Shown one piece after another: positions 34,768 to 44,086 of a stretch of 64,000 bases of DNA (its first letter is position 1; the number at the start of each line of letters is the position of its first letter). Under the pieces are notes generated by a model. It made no database searches, had not been told where the DNA came from, and saw only the letters and a program-made list of their open reading frames with translations. Made by a program: the position numbers and the translations under genes. The DNA is from an uncultured Burkholderiales bacterium. Lineage in GTDB: Bacteria; Pseudomonadota; Gammaproteobacteria; Burkholderiales; Burkholderiaceae_C. The stretch lies in contig CAIMTJ010000048.1 in assembly GCA_903844385.1 (NCBI GenBank), positions 22,785 to 86,784 of the forward strand. The letters run 5' to 3'.

Positions 34768-34898
34768 ACGTCGCCCAAGGCGGTGGTGTTCGGTGTCTCG
34801 AGCTGCCAGCTCCAGACGGAGCGCCTTTGGGACCTTTGGCGCAGTTGCCCAAGCGCTCTTGAGCTTGGAGTGTAATCGTTTGTGGATGAACTGCTGGC

Positions 34899-35642
34899 TC
34901 AGAGCTCATTCAACATGTCTTTGATCAAGGGGATGGTGATGGCGCGCTGGGTTTGAAGAGAAAACGCATCGAGCTGATCGAGCCAGCCCACCAAATTCGA
35001 CATATCACGGCTAAAGCGCGACATCATGAAGTCCAGCACATCGGGCTTGAGGCTGAGGCCGCGCAAGTGCGCTTGGGCTGTGAGCACCCGGCGACACGCT
35101 TGCTCATCAAGGGTTTTGAGGGTGAGGCACAGGCCCTGGGCCATGCGCGTGCGCAAGTCCTCGCGAACCGACAAGGACCCAACACTGGGCTGCGAGCTCA
35201 TGAGCATCAAGCGAGGGGTGTGATCCCCCGGAGCACAAGCGTTGACAAACCAATTGAAGGCGGTGGCCTGCTCACTCTCGCTCATGAGGTGCACATCATC
35301 GAGGACCATGAGTCTCCAAGCCGGCTTGAACTCCGTGTGGGCTGGCAAGGCTTCGGGCCCGTTTGCCGCCACCCCAACGGGCCTATGCATCACCACCAGT
35401 CCCTGGGCACGGGCCCAGTGCACGCAGGCTTGGAGCAAATGCGTTTTGCCACTTCCCCTGTCTCCGCACAGCAACACACTCTCCAAATTCACCCAGGGAG
35501 CATCCCTCGCCGAGTCCCTGCCATGGGTCAAGCGCGCCAAGCTGTCTTTGAGCATTTCCAACAGCTCGGCGTTGGGGCCTGCATCAAAATTCGCAAAGTT
35601 CTGAGCGGGTGAACCCGCAATGTCCAAGCTGACTTGTTTCAT
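34899..35642 (-). CDS. hda: DnaA regulatory inactivator Hda
   Basis: Hda is the DnaA-like AAA+ protein that, with the sliding clamp, stimulates DnaA-ATP hydrolysis and limits re-initiation. The 247-residue product starts MKQVSLDI, a clamp-binding QL(S/P)L-type motif at residues 3-8. The ATPase core has Walker A GDRGSGKTH at 60-68, Walker B LMVLDDVHLM, an Arg finger region in SVREDLRTRMAQGL, and a sensor region in FMMSRFSRDMSNLVGWLDQLD. It lacks DnaA domains I-II and the DNA-binding domain IV, as expected. The perM-type gene overlaps it upstream by 4 bases. Confidence 0.93.
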   Translation of the reverse strand: MKQVSLDIAGSPAQNFANFDAGPNAELLEMLKDSLARLTHGRDSARDAPWVNLESVLLCGDRGSGKTHLLQACVHWARAQGLVVMHRPVGVAANGPEALPAHTEFKPAWRLMVLDDVHLMSESEQATAFNWFVNACAPGDHTPRLMLMSSQPSVGSLSVREDLRTRMAQGLCLTLKTLDEQACRRVLTAQAHLRGLSLKPDVLDFMMSRFSRDMSNLVGWLDQLDAFSLQTQRAITIPLIKDMLNEL

Positions 35643-36748
35643 GAGTGAGAGGAGCCTGGCCCCTGGGGGCCCGAGCCGTCATCGCGGTAAAAATCACTCT
35701 CCCAATAGGCCTTTTGCAGCCAACGCAAGGCCACACTGACCACGGCACTGGAGGGCAAGGCCACCATCACCCCAAAAAATCCAAACCACTGCCCGCCCAC
35801 GAGCAAAGCAAAAATTACCGCCACGGGGTGTAAACCAATGCGCTCACCCACCCATTTGGGCGTCAGGAAAAAACCCTCCAACACCTGGCCAGCCCCAAAC
35901 ACCACCAACACCATGAGCAAAGCATGGGACGCCTCAAACTGCAAGAGTCCGGCCAGAATGGTCAAGCCCAATCCGATGCAAAAACCCACATAAGGAATAC
36001 AAATCACCAAACCGGTGAATACCCCGATGGGCAGCGCCAGTCCTAGACCAAAGAGCTTGAGCGCCACGCTGTAATAGGCGGCCATGGCCAGCATGACCCC
36101 CAACTGACCCCTCAAATATTGCCCCAACAAATGGTCCACCTCTGAAGTGAAGCGCTCCACCGATGAGCGCCACCGCACGGGCACCCAAGCCAGAAGTCTT
36201 GTCAAAATCAGCGCCTGATCGGCCATGAAATAAAAGAGCAACAGGGGGGTCAAAATCAGGTTTCCAATGACCGCCACGGCGGCAGAACCCCCAATTTTGA
36301 GAGACCGCAGCACCTGGGCGAACCACTCACTCCAAGAGGCATCCAAGGATTTGAGCAGCATCTCTTTGATGCCTTGTGCATCCAAGCTCACGTCCAAGCC
36401 GAGCGCCAAAGCCCATGGCGCCAAGAAGTGTTGAAGATTCTCCAGCATCAGCGGCAGCTGCGCCTTCAATGCCGGCACCTCTTGACTGAAAATAGGACTC
36501 AAGAGGGCCAACAGACACAACACGAGAGCGAAAAACCCCAACTCGACCACCAACACACTCACGGTGTGGGGCCAAAGACCTTGCCCCCAGCGTGTCATTC
36601 GCACCGCCCACGGGCCCAGTGCATAAGCCATCACCCACGCGGTCATGAAGGGCAACAAGATCGGTGCAAGGGAGTCAATGAGCCAGATCATCCCCACGGC
36701 CAACACGACTCCGTAGGCCAGGCGTTGTTGATGCACATTCATAGTCAT
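35639..36748 (-). CDS. AI-2E family (PerM/YhhT-type) membrane transporter
   Basis: A 369-residue multi-pass membrane protein. The N-terminus LAYGVVLAVGMIWLIDSLAPILLPFMTAWVMAYALGP and the C-terminal GVFTGLVICIPYVGFCIGLGLTILAGLLQF, with FLTPKWVGERIGLHPVAVIFALLVGGQWFGFFGVMVALPSSAV, are the hallmarks of the AI-2E transporter superfamily. Family members have been linked to autoinducer-2 export, ion exchange and cell envelope traits; no specific substrate can be claimed. Its stop overlaps hda's start (ATGA), and it is divergent from purM. Confidence 0.88.
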   Translation of the reverse strand: MTMNVHQQRLAYGVVLAVGMIWLIDSLAPILLPFMTAWVMAYALGPWAVRMTRWGQGLWPHTVSVLVVELGFFALVLCLLALLSPIFSQEVPALKAQLPLMLENLQHFLAPWALALGLDVSLDAQGIKEMLLKSLDASWSEWFAQVLRSLKIGGSAAVAVIGNLILTPLLLFYFMADQALILTRLLAWVPVRWRSSVERFTSEVDHLLGQYLRGQLGVMLAMAAYYSVALKLFGLGLALPIGVFTGLVICIPYVGFCIGLGLTILAGLLQFEASHALLMVLVVFGAGQVLEGFFLTPKWVGERIGLHPVAVIFALLVGGQWFGFFGVMVALPSSAVVSVALRWLQKAYWESDFYRDDGSGPQGPGSSHS

Positions 36749-36772
36749 GGTGGGCTTGCCTTTTGGACGCTT

Positions 36773-36790
36773 TAGAATAGGAGCATTCTA
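36773..36790. promoter_or_regulatory. Palindrome in the purM / PerM-type divergent promoter region
   Basis: TAGAAT (36773-36778) and ATTCTA (36785-36790) form a perfect inverted repeat with a 6-base spacer. Each arm reads as a -10-like TAGAAT in one direction, so it could be two overlapping divergent -10 boxes. The matching -35 boxes are poor on both strands, so an operator is an equal possibility. Confidence 0.35.
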
Positions 36791-36988
36791 TCGACACTGC
36801 GTGCGCTCAATTGGCCAGGTTGTGAGGGTGTCCATGCCCCAAGCGGGCGATGGGCGCATTTCACACCGAGCGCAGATCTAGAAAGACCATGAGAAACCTG
36901 CACCCGCGTCTAGGGCTTTCCCGCCGAGCGTGAAGCTTCTCAAGTCGCCACCCCTATTGGCCCCTCCAACTTGGATCATCTCTCGTTC

Positions 36989-38326
36989 ATGAGCTCACCT
37001 CTCACCTACAAATCCGCTGGCGTTGACATCCAAGCCGGAGACGACTTGGTCGAACGCATCAAGCCTTTTGCCAAAAAAACAATGCGCGACGGTGTTTTGG
37101 CGGGCATTGGCGGTTTTGGCGCCATGTTTGAAATCCCCAGTGGTTACCATCAGCCGGTTTTGGTGAGTGGCACCGATGGGGTGGGGACCAAACTCAAACT
37201 CGCCTTTGAATGGAATATGCATGATCACGTGGGCATTGATTTGGTCGCCATGAGCGTCAACGATGTCTTGGTCCAAGGTGCGGAGCCCTTGTATTTCTTG
37301 GATTATTTTGCCTGCGGCCGACTCGACGTCGACACCGCCAGCACCGTCATCGAGGGGGTGGCCAAGGGCTGTGAAATGGCCCACTGCGCATTGATTGGCG
37401 GAGAAACTGCAGAGATGCCTGACATGTACCCCGTGGGCGAATACGATTTGGCAGGCTTTGCTGTGGGGGTGGTTGAAAAATCGAAAATTTTGTCGGGCGC
37501 CAACATCGTGGCTGGAGACCGCGTGCTCGGCCTGGCCTCCAACGGCGTGCACTCCAATGGGTTTTCTTTGGTGAGACGTGTCATTGCCAAGGTCGAACAA
37601 AGCCATGAGACGCTACCCGCCTTCTTGGATGGCATGGCGTTTCGGCAGGCTTTGATGAAGCCCACGAGAATCTATGTGAGCGCGCTGCTTCAAGCGCTGA
37701 AGTCTCACCCGATCAAAGGCTTGGCGCACATCACGGGAGGTGGCCTGATCGAAAACTTACCCCGAATTTTGCCCGCCCACTTGGGTGCGCATCTGCACAG
37801 ACAGCGTTGGCCCAGAACAGAGCTTTTTACTTGGCTACAAAACAACGCTCAAATTGACGATATCGAGATGAACCGCACGTTCAACGACGGCATTGGTATG
37901 TGTGTGATTGTGGCCCCTGAGAGTGCACAAGCGCTCACGGCGTTTTTAGAAAACATGGGCGAGACGGTCTACGACATTGGCGAGGTCACGTCACTGCCCC
38001 ACTCTGCCGCGTCTGACCCTCATGTCAGCCGTGTCACACTCTCGTCTTGTGCCGATCAGTCAGGTGGGTCAGGTGGGCCGGATTGCAGGGGTTGCCTTGA
38101 TCAACGACCCAAGCCTTGGTCATTGCCCTGGTCATCGCCCTCGTCTTGGCCCTCGTCTTGGCCCTTGAGGGGTCAGCGCTCAAGCACCGCGGCGCAAAAT
38201 CCGCAAGCGCTCCATCACCTGGTCCTCGCGCGGGCGGTCCTGTTGCCCGCGATAAAGGGTGAGCAAATTGTGCAGCATGCGCTCAACAATTTGACGCTCA
38301 CTGGCCGGGCGCAAAAACCGCTGTAA
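36989..38326 (+). CDS. purM: Phosphoribosylformylglycinamidine cyclo-ligase with an abnormal C-terminal extension
   Basis: PurM closes the imidazole ring (AIR synthase) in purine synthesis. Residues 1-350 match the family: [129 protein letters not shown], and [14 protein letters not shown]. The normal protein ends near 350 residues. Here the frame continues about 95 more through tandem repeats (PWSL/PSSW units) and into the antisense of the convergent sirB1-like gene for 147 bases. A one-base shift would instead stop at 38098 or 38166. I use ATG 36989; TTG 36971 is also in frame. Confidence 0.88.
   Translation: MSSPLTYKSAGVDIQAGDDLVERIKPFAKKTMRDGVLAGIGGFGAMFEIPSGYHQPVLVSGTDGVGTKLKLAFEWNMHDHVGIDLVAMSVNDVLVQGAEPLYFLDYFACGRLDVDTASTVIEGVAKGCEMAHCALIGGETAEMPDMYPVGEYDLAGFAVGVVEKSKILSGANIVAGDRVLGLASNGVHSNGFSLVRRVIAKVEQSHETLPAFLDGMAFRQALMKPTRIYVSALLQALKSHPIKGLAHITGGGLIENLPRILPAHLGAHLHRQRWPRTELFTWLQNNAQIDDIEMNRTFNDGIGMCVIVAPESAQALTAFLENMGETVYDIGEVTSLPHSAASDPHVSRVTLSSCADQSGGSGGPDCRGCLDQRPKPWSLPWSSPSSWPSSWPLRGQRSSTAAQNPQALHHLVLARAVLLPAIKGEQIVQHALNNLTLTGRAQKPL
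38060..38077 (+). repeat. 9-bp direct repeat in the purM extension, two copies
   Basis: TCAGGTGGG occurs twice in tandem. It codes Ser-Gly-Gly twice in the purM frame, at the point where family similarity has ended. Confidence 0.7.
38118..38165 (+). repeat. 12-bp tandem repeat in the purM extension, four copies
   Basis: Units are GGTCATTGCCCT, GGTCATCGCCCT, then CGTCTTGGCCCT twice. In the purM frame they code a four-residue Pro/Ser/Trp unit. The first two units resemble the repeat at 8398-8433. Confidence 0.75.
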
Positions 38327-39010
38327 GCGCCATTCCCAATCCAGACTGCCCAACCGATCTGTTGATTCTGGGTCTGAGGTCTTGTCCAACTCTTTGTCCA
38401 ATTTCTGGCTCATGTCCTCGTCTGGCTCGGGGTCGGCTTCATGGGCGGGGCTGCCCTTGAAGGCATTCATGGCCTGGGCAATATCAGGAAACTCACACAG
38501 TCGCTCGAGCAAATCCTCTCGCGTGAGCGAGCGCCCGGCAAACACATCCAGCACCACCAAGCCCTCATTGGGATAGGTGAGGTTGATTTTGACCAAGAAG
38601 TGTCCTGGAAAATTCACGCCTTTTGCTTGCAAGCCAATGGCCTGGGCGAGCTCGAGCCAGATCACCGACAAGCTGATCGGGATGCCTCGACGAGTTTGAA
38701 GCACCGCATTCAAAAAGCTGTTGTCTGGGTCATGGTAATGATTGACATTGCCTTGAAATCCCAACTCTTCAAAAAATAAACGGTTCAAAATTTTCAAGCG
38801 ATGAAGTGCTGAGGCATCGGGCGCCAATCGTCGCTTCAATCGAGCCAAAATCTGATCCACATCGGCCAGCACTTGCTGCACATCGCATTCGGGGTATTCA
38901 TCTTGGGCAAGACTTGCCGCCGCTTCCAATAGCGGAAACTGCTCATCACTTTGCACCAAACTGGCAAAGTAAGACAGTTGCGTGGCCACAGGACCGAGGT
39001 TAAATCCCAT
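38180..39010 (-). CDS. SirB1-family transglutaminase-like protein
   Basis: A 276-residue member of the SirB1/transglutaminase-like group: [68 protein letters not shown], with the C-terminal [15 protein letters not shown]. The biochemical role is unknown. An acidic insertion (about [20 protein letters not shown], residues 195-225) precedes the last helices. ATG at 39010 is chosen because GGGAG lies about 5 bases upstream; a GTG two codons earlier is in frame. It overlaps the murJ stop by 11 bases. Its 3' end is overlapped by the abnormal purM tail. Confidence 0.85.
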   Translation of the reverse strand: MGFNLGPVATQLSYFASLVQSDEQFPLLEAAASLAQDEYPECDVQQVLADVDQILARLKRRLAPDASALHRLKILNRLFFEELGFQGNVNHYHDPDNSFLNAVLQTRRGIPISLSVIWLELAQAIGLQAKGVNFPGHFLVKINLTYPNEGLVVLDVFAGRSLTREDLLERLCEFPDIAQAMNAFKGSPAHEADPEPDEDMSQKLDKELDKTSDPESTDRLGSLDWEWRLQRFLRPASERQIVERMLHNLLTLYRGQQDRPREDQVMERLRILRRGA

Positions 39011-40598
39011 GCTCACTCCCAGGCCACTGCGGGTTCAACATGGACTTCACCCGCCAACCCAACACAGTGAGAATAGCCAGATAGATCACCCCGCAAGCGG
39101 CCAAGACCGCGGCCATCAAAGCGACTCGCGTGAGCGCGCTCTCACGCAGTCCCACCCAGTCCCAGTGCACTGAGCACCACCACAGTAAGCCGCCCACGCA
39201 TGCGCTGGCCCAACCCACTTGCCAGCCCAATGTGCCCCAACCCGGCAGCGGTGTGTAGCGCCCCGAGCGTTTCAAAAAGTACCACAAACCCGTGGCATTG
39301 AGCAAGGCGCCTAGACCAATGGACAAAGCCAAGCCCGCTTGCGCCAAAACCGGCACCAGCACGCAATTCATCAACTGGGTGACGATGAGTACACCAATGG
39401 CAATGCGCACGGGTGTTCGGGTGTCTTGCGCGGCATAAAACCCAGGCGCCAACACCTTGATGGCCACCAAACCCATGAGTCCCACGCCGTAACCCGTGAG
39501 GGCCAATGCGGTTTGCTCCACATCGTGTGCTTGAAACGCACCGTAATGGTAGAGCACACTCACCAGTGGTTTGGCAAAGACCAGCAAGGCCAAGGCACAG
39601 GGTGTGCACAACAACACCACCCATTGAAGTCCCCAGTCCAACAGGGCCGAGTAACGGGGCATGTCTTGGCTGGCGCGCGCGGCCGACAACTGAGGGGTGA
39701 GCACGACGCCCAAAGCCACGCCCAACAAAGCGGTGGGAAACTCCATCAAGCGGTCGGCATAACTGAGCCAACTCACACTCCCAGACGCCATGTGGGAGGC
39801 AATTTGGGTGTTGATCAACAGCGACAACTGCGCCACCGAGACACCGACCAAGGCTGGGCCCATGAGTTTCAAAATCCTTTGTGTGCCTTCCGATCGCCAT
39901 GCCGCCTGGTAAGCCTGCCACTGCCAAGGCCAAACCATGCGAGGCGTCAGCCCCAGATGCACCAAGGCCCCCAACTGCACACTCAACTGCAATAACCCGC
40001 CCAGCATCACCCCCACCACCATGGCATCAATGGCAGTCCAACCCAAGGTGACAAAAAGTGGAGAGACCCAGTAAGCGGCCCCGATCATGCACAAGTTCAG
40101 CAGCACCGGCGTCATGGCCGGTACTGCAAAGCGCCGCCAAGTGTTGAGCACCCCCGCGGCCAGGGCCACCAATGACATGAAGGCGATGTAGGGAAACATC
40201 AAGCGTGTCATGAAGACTGCAGCCCCTTGGGCTTGCGGGTCACGCTCCAAGCCACTGGCCATGAGCCACACCAACAAGGGCGCACCCACCACCCCGGCGA
40301 TCGAGGTGAGCAGCAAGACACTCAGGAGCACACTGGCGACTTGGCCAATGAGTTGCTGTGTGGCGTCTTCTCCCTTTTCTTGCAAGGTCGTGGCCAGCAC
40401 CGGCACAAAGGCTTGGCTAAAAGCGCCTTCAGCAAACAAGCGACGAAACAAATTAGGAATACGAAAGGCCACATTAAAGGCATCCGTCATGGCGTTGGCC
40501 CCAAAAATAGAGGCCATCAAAAGCTCTCGCACCATGCCGGTGATGCGTGACAAAAGGGTCAAAAAAGAGACCGTGGAGGCGGATTTTAAAATACTCAC
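39000..40598 (-). CDS. murJ: Lipid II flippase MurJ
   Basis: MurJ flips lipid II across the cytoplasmic membrane for peptidoglycan synthesis. The 532-residue MOP-superfamily protein has about 14 hydrophobic spans. It begins [62 protein letters not shown], the family N-terminus with its conserved Arg and Asp residues. Later come [29 protein letters not shown] and [17 protein letters not shown], also diagnostic. The start is GTG at 40598. The gene is divergent from rpsT, 95 bases away, and overlaps the sirB1-like gene. Confidence 0.95.
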   Translation of the reverse strand: MSILKSASTVSFLTLLSRITGMVRELLMASIFGANAMTDAFNVAFRIPNLFRRLFAEGAFSQAFVPVLATTLQEKGEDATQQLIGQVASVLLSVLLLTSIAGVVGAPLLVWLMASGLERDPQAQGAAVFMTRLMFPYIAFMSLVALAAGVLNTWRRFAVPAMTPVLLNLCMIGAAYWVSPLFVTLGWTAIDAMVVGVMLGGLLQLSVQLGALVHLGLTPRMVWPWQWQAYQAAWRSEGTQRILKLMGPALVGVSVAQLSLLINTQIASHMASGSVSWLSYADRLMEFPTALLGVALGVVLTPQLSAARASQDMPRYSALLDWGLQWVVLLCTPCALALLVFAKPLVSVLYHYGAFQAHDVEQTALALTGYGVGLMGLVAIKVLAPGFYAAQDTRTPVRIAIGVLIVTQLMNCVLVPVLAQAGLALSIGLGALLNATGLWYFLKRSGRYTPLPGWGTLGWQVGWASACVGGLLWWCSVHWDWVGLRESALTRVALMAAVLAACGVIYLAILTVLGWRVKSMLNPQWPGSEHGI

Positions 40599-40641
40599 CC
40601 AATAAGTGTAGCGCGCAGATCACACTTTGGATGGATCAATT

Positions 40642-40650
40642 TGCTATAAT
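40642..40650 (+). promoter_or_regulatory. Extended -10 promoter of rpsT
   Basis: TGCTATAAT is an extended -10 (TGn plus perfect TATAAT) 44 bases before the rpsT ATG. No good -35 box lies at 16-18 bases. The bases after it (GTTGGGCTT) resemble those at the rplS and rpsP promoters. Confidence 0.5.
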
Positions 40651-40693
40651 GTTGGGCTTTGCTGACATCATCCACAGACACCAAGGACATACC

Positions 40694-40993
40694 ATGGCTT
40701 CCGCCAAACCCAAGAAAAAAAACCCCCGACTGGCCTCAGGCCGTAAACGCGCACGCCAAGACGTCAAGCTCAATGCAGCCAACACCTCTTTGCGCTCCAA
40801 ATACCGCACCGCTGTCAAGAACGTTGAAAAAGCCGTTCTAGCTGGTGACAAAACCAAAGCCAGCGAATTATTCGCCAGCATGCAAGCCGTGGTTGACACG
40901 ATTGCAGACAAAGGCATTTTCCATAAAAACAAAGCGGCCCGTGACAAGAGTCGTTTATCCACCAAAGTGAAAGCTTTGGCCCTCGCGGCCTGA
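40694..40993 (+). CDS. rpsT: 30S ribosomal protein S20
   Basis: S20 binds 16S rRNA early in 30S assembly. The 99-residue product is [48 protein letters not shown] with a C-terminal [22 protein letters not shown], typical in length and composition. The ATG at 40694 follows a CATACC context. It is monocistronic: a perfect terminator lies at 41063-41090, and murJ is divergent. Confidence 0.97.
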   Translation: MASAKPKKKNPRLASGRKRARQDVKLNAANTSLRSKYRTAVKNVEKAVLAGDKTKASELFASMQAVVDTIADKGIFHKNKAARDKSRLSTKVKALALAA

Positions 40994-41062
40994 TTCAATT
41001 CAGGTCTTCGCCCGGTCTGACCCTTCAGACCGCCGTTTGAGAGGGTGCGCTGTCAGCAAAGC

Positions 41063-41090
41063 AAAAAAGCCGCTTTTAAGCGGCTTTTTT
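41063..41090. terminator. Bidirectional rho-independent terminator after rpsT
   Basis: A 13-bp perfect inverted repeat (AAAAAAGCCGCTT with AAGCGGCTTTTTT, TT loop) with A and T tracts built into the stem. It can act on both rpsT (plus) and the convergent DUF3579 gene (minus). Confidence 0.92.
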
Positions 41091-41153
41091 GTGTCTGAAT
41101 GCAAAATCAACTGGGAGGAGATGTTCAATCTGAGCGATTGAACAGTGCTGGTC

Positions 41154-41501
41154 TCAGGCGTGGTGAAACTTCTCTTCGAGAGCCTGGGCCGAACAAGCGG
41201 GGGTGATTTGCAAATCGTTGTCTTTGGCAAAATTCATCAAAAAGTCCCAGGCCATGGGCTCAACGGCTTGGAGTTGACGATTGATCACCACACACTTAAA
41301 GCCACTGAATGAATTGGGCACACACCAAGGCGAGTAACTCAAATGGGAACCAGGCTTGGGACCCCCGGGTCTGAATGGACTCATGACGCCAGCCAGGCGC
41401 TCTGCCCAGTCGCTGGGTCTGAATTTTTTACCGTGGGAGGTCACCCCCACAATAAAGAGTTCGGATGAGTTGCTGTTGTCTTGCTCAGTGGTGACTGACA
41501 T
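41154..41501 (-). CDS. DUF3579 domain protein
   Basis: A 115-residue protein of the betaproteobacterial DUF3579 family. Visible landmarks are ELFIVGVTSHGKKFRPSDWAERLAGVMSPF, SYSPWCVPNSFSGFKCVVINRQLQAVEPMAWDFLMNFAKDNDLQI and a His-rich end. The function is unknown. Its fixed place between rpsT and argD across Burkholderiales suggests a conserved but unstudied role. It has a near-consensus promoter at 41634-41662 with a leader of about 125 nt and shares the bidirectional terminator. Confidence 0.9.
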   Translation of the reverse strand: MSVTTEQDNSNSSELFIVGVTSHGKKFRPSDWAERLAGVMSPFRPGGPKPGSHLSYSPWCVPNSFSGFKCVVINRQLQAVEPMAWDFLMNFAKDNDLQITPACSAQALEEKFHHA

Positions 41502-41633
41502 GGTGTGCCTCGTTGGTCAAATAAACCCGGCGATGACCACTCAATCTTTGGTGCAGGGGGGAGATGACACAGGCATCTCTTTGAACCGACCCCAAGGTGA
41601 ATGGTCACAACTGTCTTTGGTCTTCGCCGAACA

Positions 41634-41662
41634 ATTCTAGCCCGAGAAAACCCTTGTGTCCA
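41634..41662 (-). promoter_or_regulatory. Sigma-70 promoter of the DUF3579 gene
   Basis: On the minus strand TGGACA (41662-41657), a 17-base spacer and TAGAAT (41639-41634), with five of six consensus bases in each box. Confidence 0.55.
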
Positions 41663-41828
41663 AGGGACTTTACAACCAAAATGTGAATTGATGGCTACAA
41701 GGTCTCTTTTTTGAAGCCCGCAAGCGCCAAAATCGTGTGCTTACCCGTCGTTTTCTCCTCTGAAGCATGGGTTGTGTTGCGAACAGGGTGCGGCGTTTTA
41801 GAGACAAGCCACTAAAATAGAGAATTCG

Positions 41829-41867
41829 CTTGGGTCCCAACCCGCTAAGGCTGCCAACTTGGGTCCC
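41829..41867 (+). repeat. Direct repeat in the argD leader
   Basis: CTTGGGTCCC occurs at 41829-41838 and 41858-41867, about one and a half to three helical turns before the argD start. The first copy also pairs with the following AACCC. It may be chance; no regulator is known to me for this sequence. Confidence 0.3.
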
Positions 41868-41913
41868 CTCGTGTCGACCCCAAGCTCCACAATCCCACAT
41901 CGCTGAGGCCACC

Positions 41914-43137
41914 ATGTCCGACCTTTCACTGCCCTCCACCTTCACACCAGAGAATGCCCAGGCCAGCGCTGTCATGAACACGTACGCACGCATGGAGGTG
42001 ACGTTCAGTCACGGCAAGGGGCTGGAGATGTGGGACTTGGAGGGCCGGCGATATTTGGACGCGTTGGCAGGTATTGCGGTCAACACCGTGGGGCATGGCC
42101 ACCCTCGACTGGTGGCGGCCTTGCAAGAGCAAGTCGCACAGATGATTCACTGCTGCAACTACTACCACGTCCAAACGCAAGAGCAGTTGGCCGCCAAGCT
42201 CGTGGAACTCTCGGGCATGAGCAATGTGTTTTTTTGCTCCACTGGCCTTGAAGCGAATGAGGCAGCGATCAAACTCGCGCGCAAATTTGGTTCGAAAAAA
42301 GGCATCGAGCGCCCCGAAATCGTGGTTTATGAAAAGTCCTTCCATGGCCGCTCGATTGCCACATTGAGCGCGACTGGAAACACCAAAATTCAAGCCGGTT
42401 TTGGCCCCTTGGTGGAGGGCTTCATTCGCGTGCCCATCAACAGCCTACAAGCGCTTGAACAAGCCACCCACAACAACCCCAATGTGGTGGCGGTCTTTCT
42501 GGAGGCGATTCAAGGCGAAGGTGGTATCAATGTCATGGATTTGGAGTACTTGCGCCAAGTGAGGGCCCTGTGTGATGAGCGCGACTGGTTGTTCATGATT
42601 GATGAAGTGCAGTGCGGCATGGGTCGCACGGGCAAGTGGTTCGCCCACCAGTGGGCAGGCATTCAACCCGATGTCATGCCCTTGGCCAAGGGCTTGGGGT
42701 CGGGTGTCCCCGTGGGGGCGGTGGTGGCGGGGCCCAAAGCGGCTCACATTTTTGAGCCCGGCAACCATGGCAGCACCTTTGGCGGCAACCCTTTGGCCAT
42801 GCGAGCCGGCATTGAGACGATCGCCATCATGGAGGCAGACCATCTGGTCGAGAACGCGGCCAAGATGGGCGCCTATTTGCAAACCCGTTTAGAGCAAGAG
42901 CTCCAAGGCGTCGCGGGCTTTGTGCAATGCAAAGGCAAGGGATTGATGATTGGGATCGAACTTGATCGGCCTTGTTCGGCGCTCATGGGGCAAGCGCTGG
43001 CAGCGGGTCTGCTGCTGAGCGTCACGGCCGATTGCATCATCCGTTTGGTGCCCGCTTTGATCATTGAGGCGTCACACTGCGATGAGATCGTGTCCATTTT
43101 GGTGCCCTTGATCAAGAAATTTTTAAAGTCCACATGA
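41914..43137 (+). CDS. argD: Acetylornithine aminotransferase
   Basis: ArgD is the PLP enzyme that makes N-acetylornithine in arginine synthesis and can also serve lysine synthesis. The 407-residue class III aminotransferase has LDALAGIAVNTVGHGHP, FCSTGLEANEAAIKLARKF, FHGRSIATLSATG, MIDEVQCGMGRTGKWFAHQ with Asp230 for the PLP ring, and PLAKGLGSGVPVGA with the Schiff-base Lys259. The ATG at 41914 has GAGG about 8 bases upstream. It overlaps argF by 4 bases (ATGA), so the two arginine genes are coupled. Confidence 0.95.
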   Translation: MSDLSLPSTFTPENAQASAVMNTYARMEVTFSHGKGLEMWDLEGRRYLDALAGIAVNTVGHGHPRLVAALQEQVAQMIHCCNYYHVQTQEQLAAKLVELSGMSNVFFCSTGLEANEAAIKLARKFGSKKGIERPEIVVYEKSFHGRSIATLSATGNTKIQAGFGPLVEGFIRVPINSLQALEQATHNNPNVVAVFLEAIQGEGGINVMDLEYLRQVRALCDERDWLFMIDEVQCGMGRTGKWFAHQWAGIQPDVMPLAKGLGSGVPVGAVVAGPKAAHIFEPGNHGSTFGGNPLAMRAGIETIAIMEADHLVENAAKMGAYLQTRLEQELQGVAGFVQCKGKGLMIGIELDRPCSALMGQALAAGLLLSVTADCIIRLVPALIIEASHCDEIVSILVPLIKKFLKST

Positions 43138-44063
43138 AGCACTACCTGCAGTTTTCTGATTTCACAGCCCAAGAGTACGAATACTTATTTCAGCGCGCCG
43201 CGCTCATCAAGGCCAAGTTCAAAACCTATCAAAAGCACCAACCGTTGGTGGACCGCACCTTGGCGATGATCTTTGAGAAGGCCTCCACCAGGACGCGCGT
43301 GAGCTTTGAGGCGGGCATGTACCAACTCGGTGGCTCGGTGCTCAACCTCACCAGTGGGGACAGTCAAATGGGTCGCAGCGAGCCCATCCAAGACACCGCG
43401 CGGGTGATCAGCCGCATGGTAGACCTGGTGATGATTCGCACCTTTGGACAAGAGCGCATCAACCAGTTTGCACTGCACTCGCGCGTGCCTGTGATCAACG
43501 GCCTCACCAATGAGTTTCACCCTTGCCAAATTCTGGCTGATTTGTTCACCTTCTTTGAACACCGCTCTGCGCAGTCCTCTCCACTGGCTTGTTTCAAAGA
43601 CAAAATCGTTGCCTGGGTGGGGGACGGCAACAACATGGCCAACAGTTGGCTACAAGCCGCGGATTTGTTGGGCTTTAAAGTCCATGTGAGCACCCCTTCG
43701 GGCTATGAGATTGACCAGTCAATCGCAGGTCTGCGCTCACTCGAGAGCTACCGCGTCTTTGAAGACCCCCACGAGGCCTGTGCTGGCGCGGATTTGGTCA
43801 CCACCGATGTCTGGACGAGCATGGGGTTTGAAGCAGAGAATGATGCGCGCAAAAAAGCCTTTCACAACTGGTGCGTCGACGCTCAGATGATGGCCCGTGC
43901 CAAGCCCGATGCCTTATTCATGCATTGCTTGCCTGCCCACCGTGGCGAAGAAGTGAGTGCTGACGTGATCGATGGCCCTCAGTCGGTCGTGTGGGACGAG
44001 GCCGAGAACCGCATGCATGTGCAAAAGGCCTTGATGGAGTATTTACTCCTGGGTCGACAGTAA
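43134..44063 (+). CDS. argF: Ornithine carbamoyltransferase
   Basis: OTCase converts ornithine and carbamoyl phosphate to citrulline. The 309-residue product has the carbamoyl-phosphate loop STRTR at 51-55, the HPCQ segment at 129-132, the SMG loop at 229-231 and the catalytic HCLPAHRG at 264-271 with Cys265. All substrate loops are intact and length is normal. It is translationally coupled to argD and converges on the flavin monooxygenase gene with 23 bases between. Confidence 0.96.
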   Translation: MKHYLQFSDFTAQEYEYLFQRAALIKAKFKTYQKHQPLVDRTLAMIFEKASTRTRVSFEAGMYQLGGSVLNLTSGDSQMGRSEPIQDTARVISRMVDLVMIRTFGQERINQFALHSRVPVINGLTNEFHPCQILADLFTFFEHRSAQSSPLACFKDKIVAWVGDGNNMANSWLQAADLLGFKVHVSTPSGYEIDQSIAGLRSLESYRVFEDPHEACAGADLVTTDVWTSMGFEAENDARKKAFHNWCVDAQMMARAKPDALFMHCLPAHRGEEVSADVIDGPQSVVWDEAENRMHVQKALMEYLLLGRQ

Positions 44064-44086
44064 GGTTCGCCCAGGCCCTATCCACC

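Larger units (their letters stand above)
41502..41913. other. Divergent intergenic region between DUF3579 and argD
   Basis: About 410 bases without a supported gene. It holds the DUF3579 promoter (41634-41662), a CCCTTG/CAAGGG hairpin at 41651-41666 overlapping that promoter, a weak plus-strand -10 (TAAAAT, 41813-41818) for argD, and a direct repeat of CTTGGGTCCC in the argD leader. I see no ArgR box. Confidence 0.55.

Noticed and set aside
34682..34909. 75-codon open frame on the minus strand between hda and the HAD gene
   Set aside because: It starts inside hda, is rich in Pro, Gly and Ser with no motif, and lies over a structured non-coding stretch.
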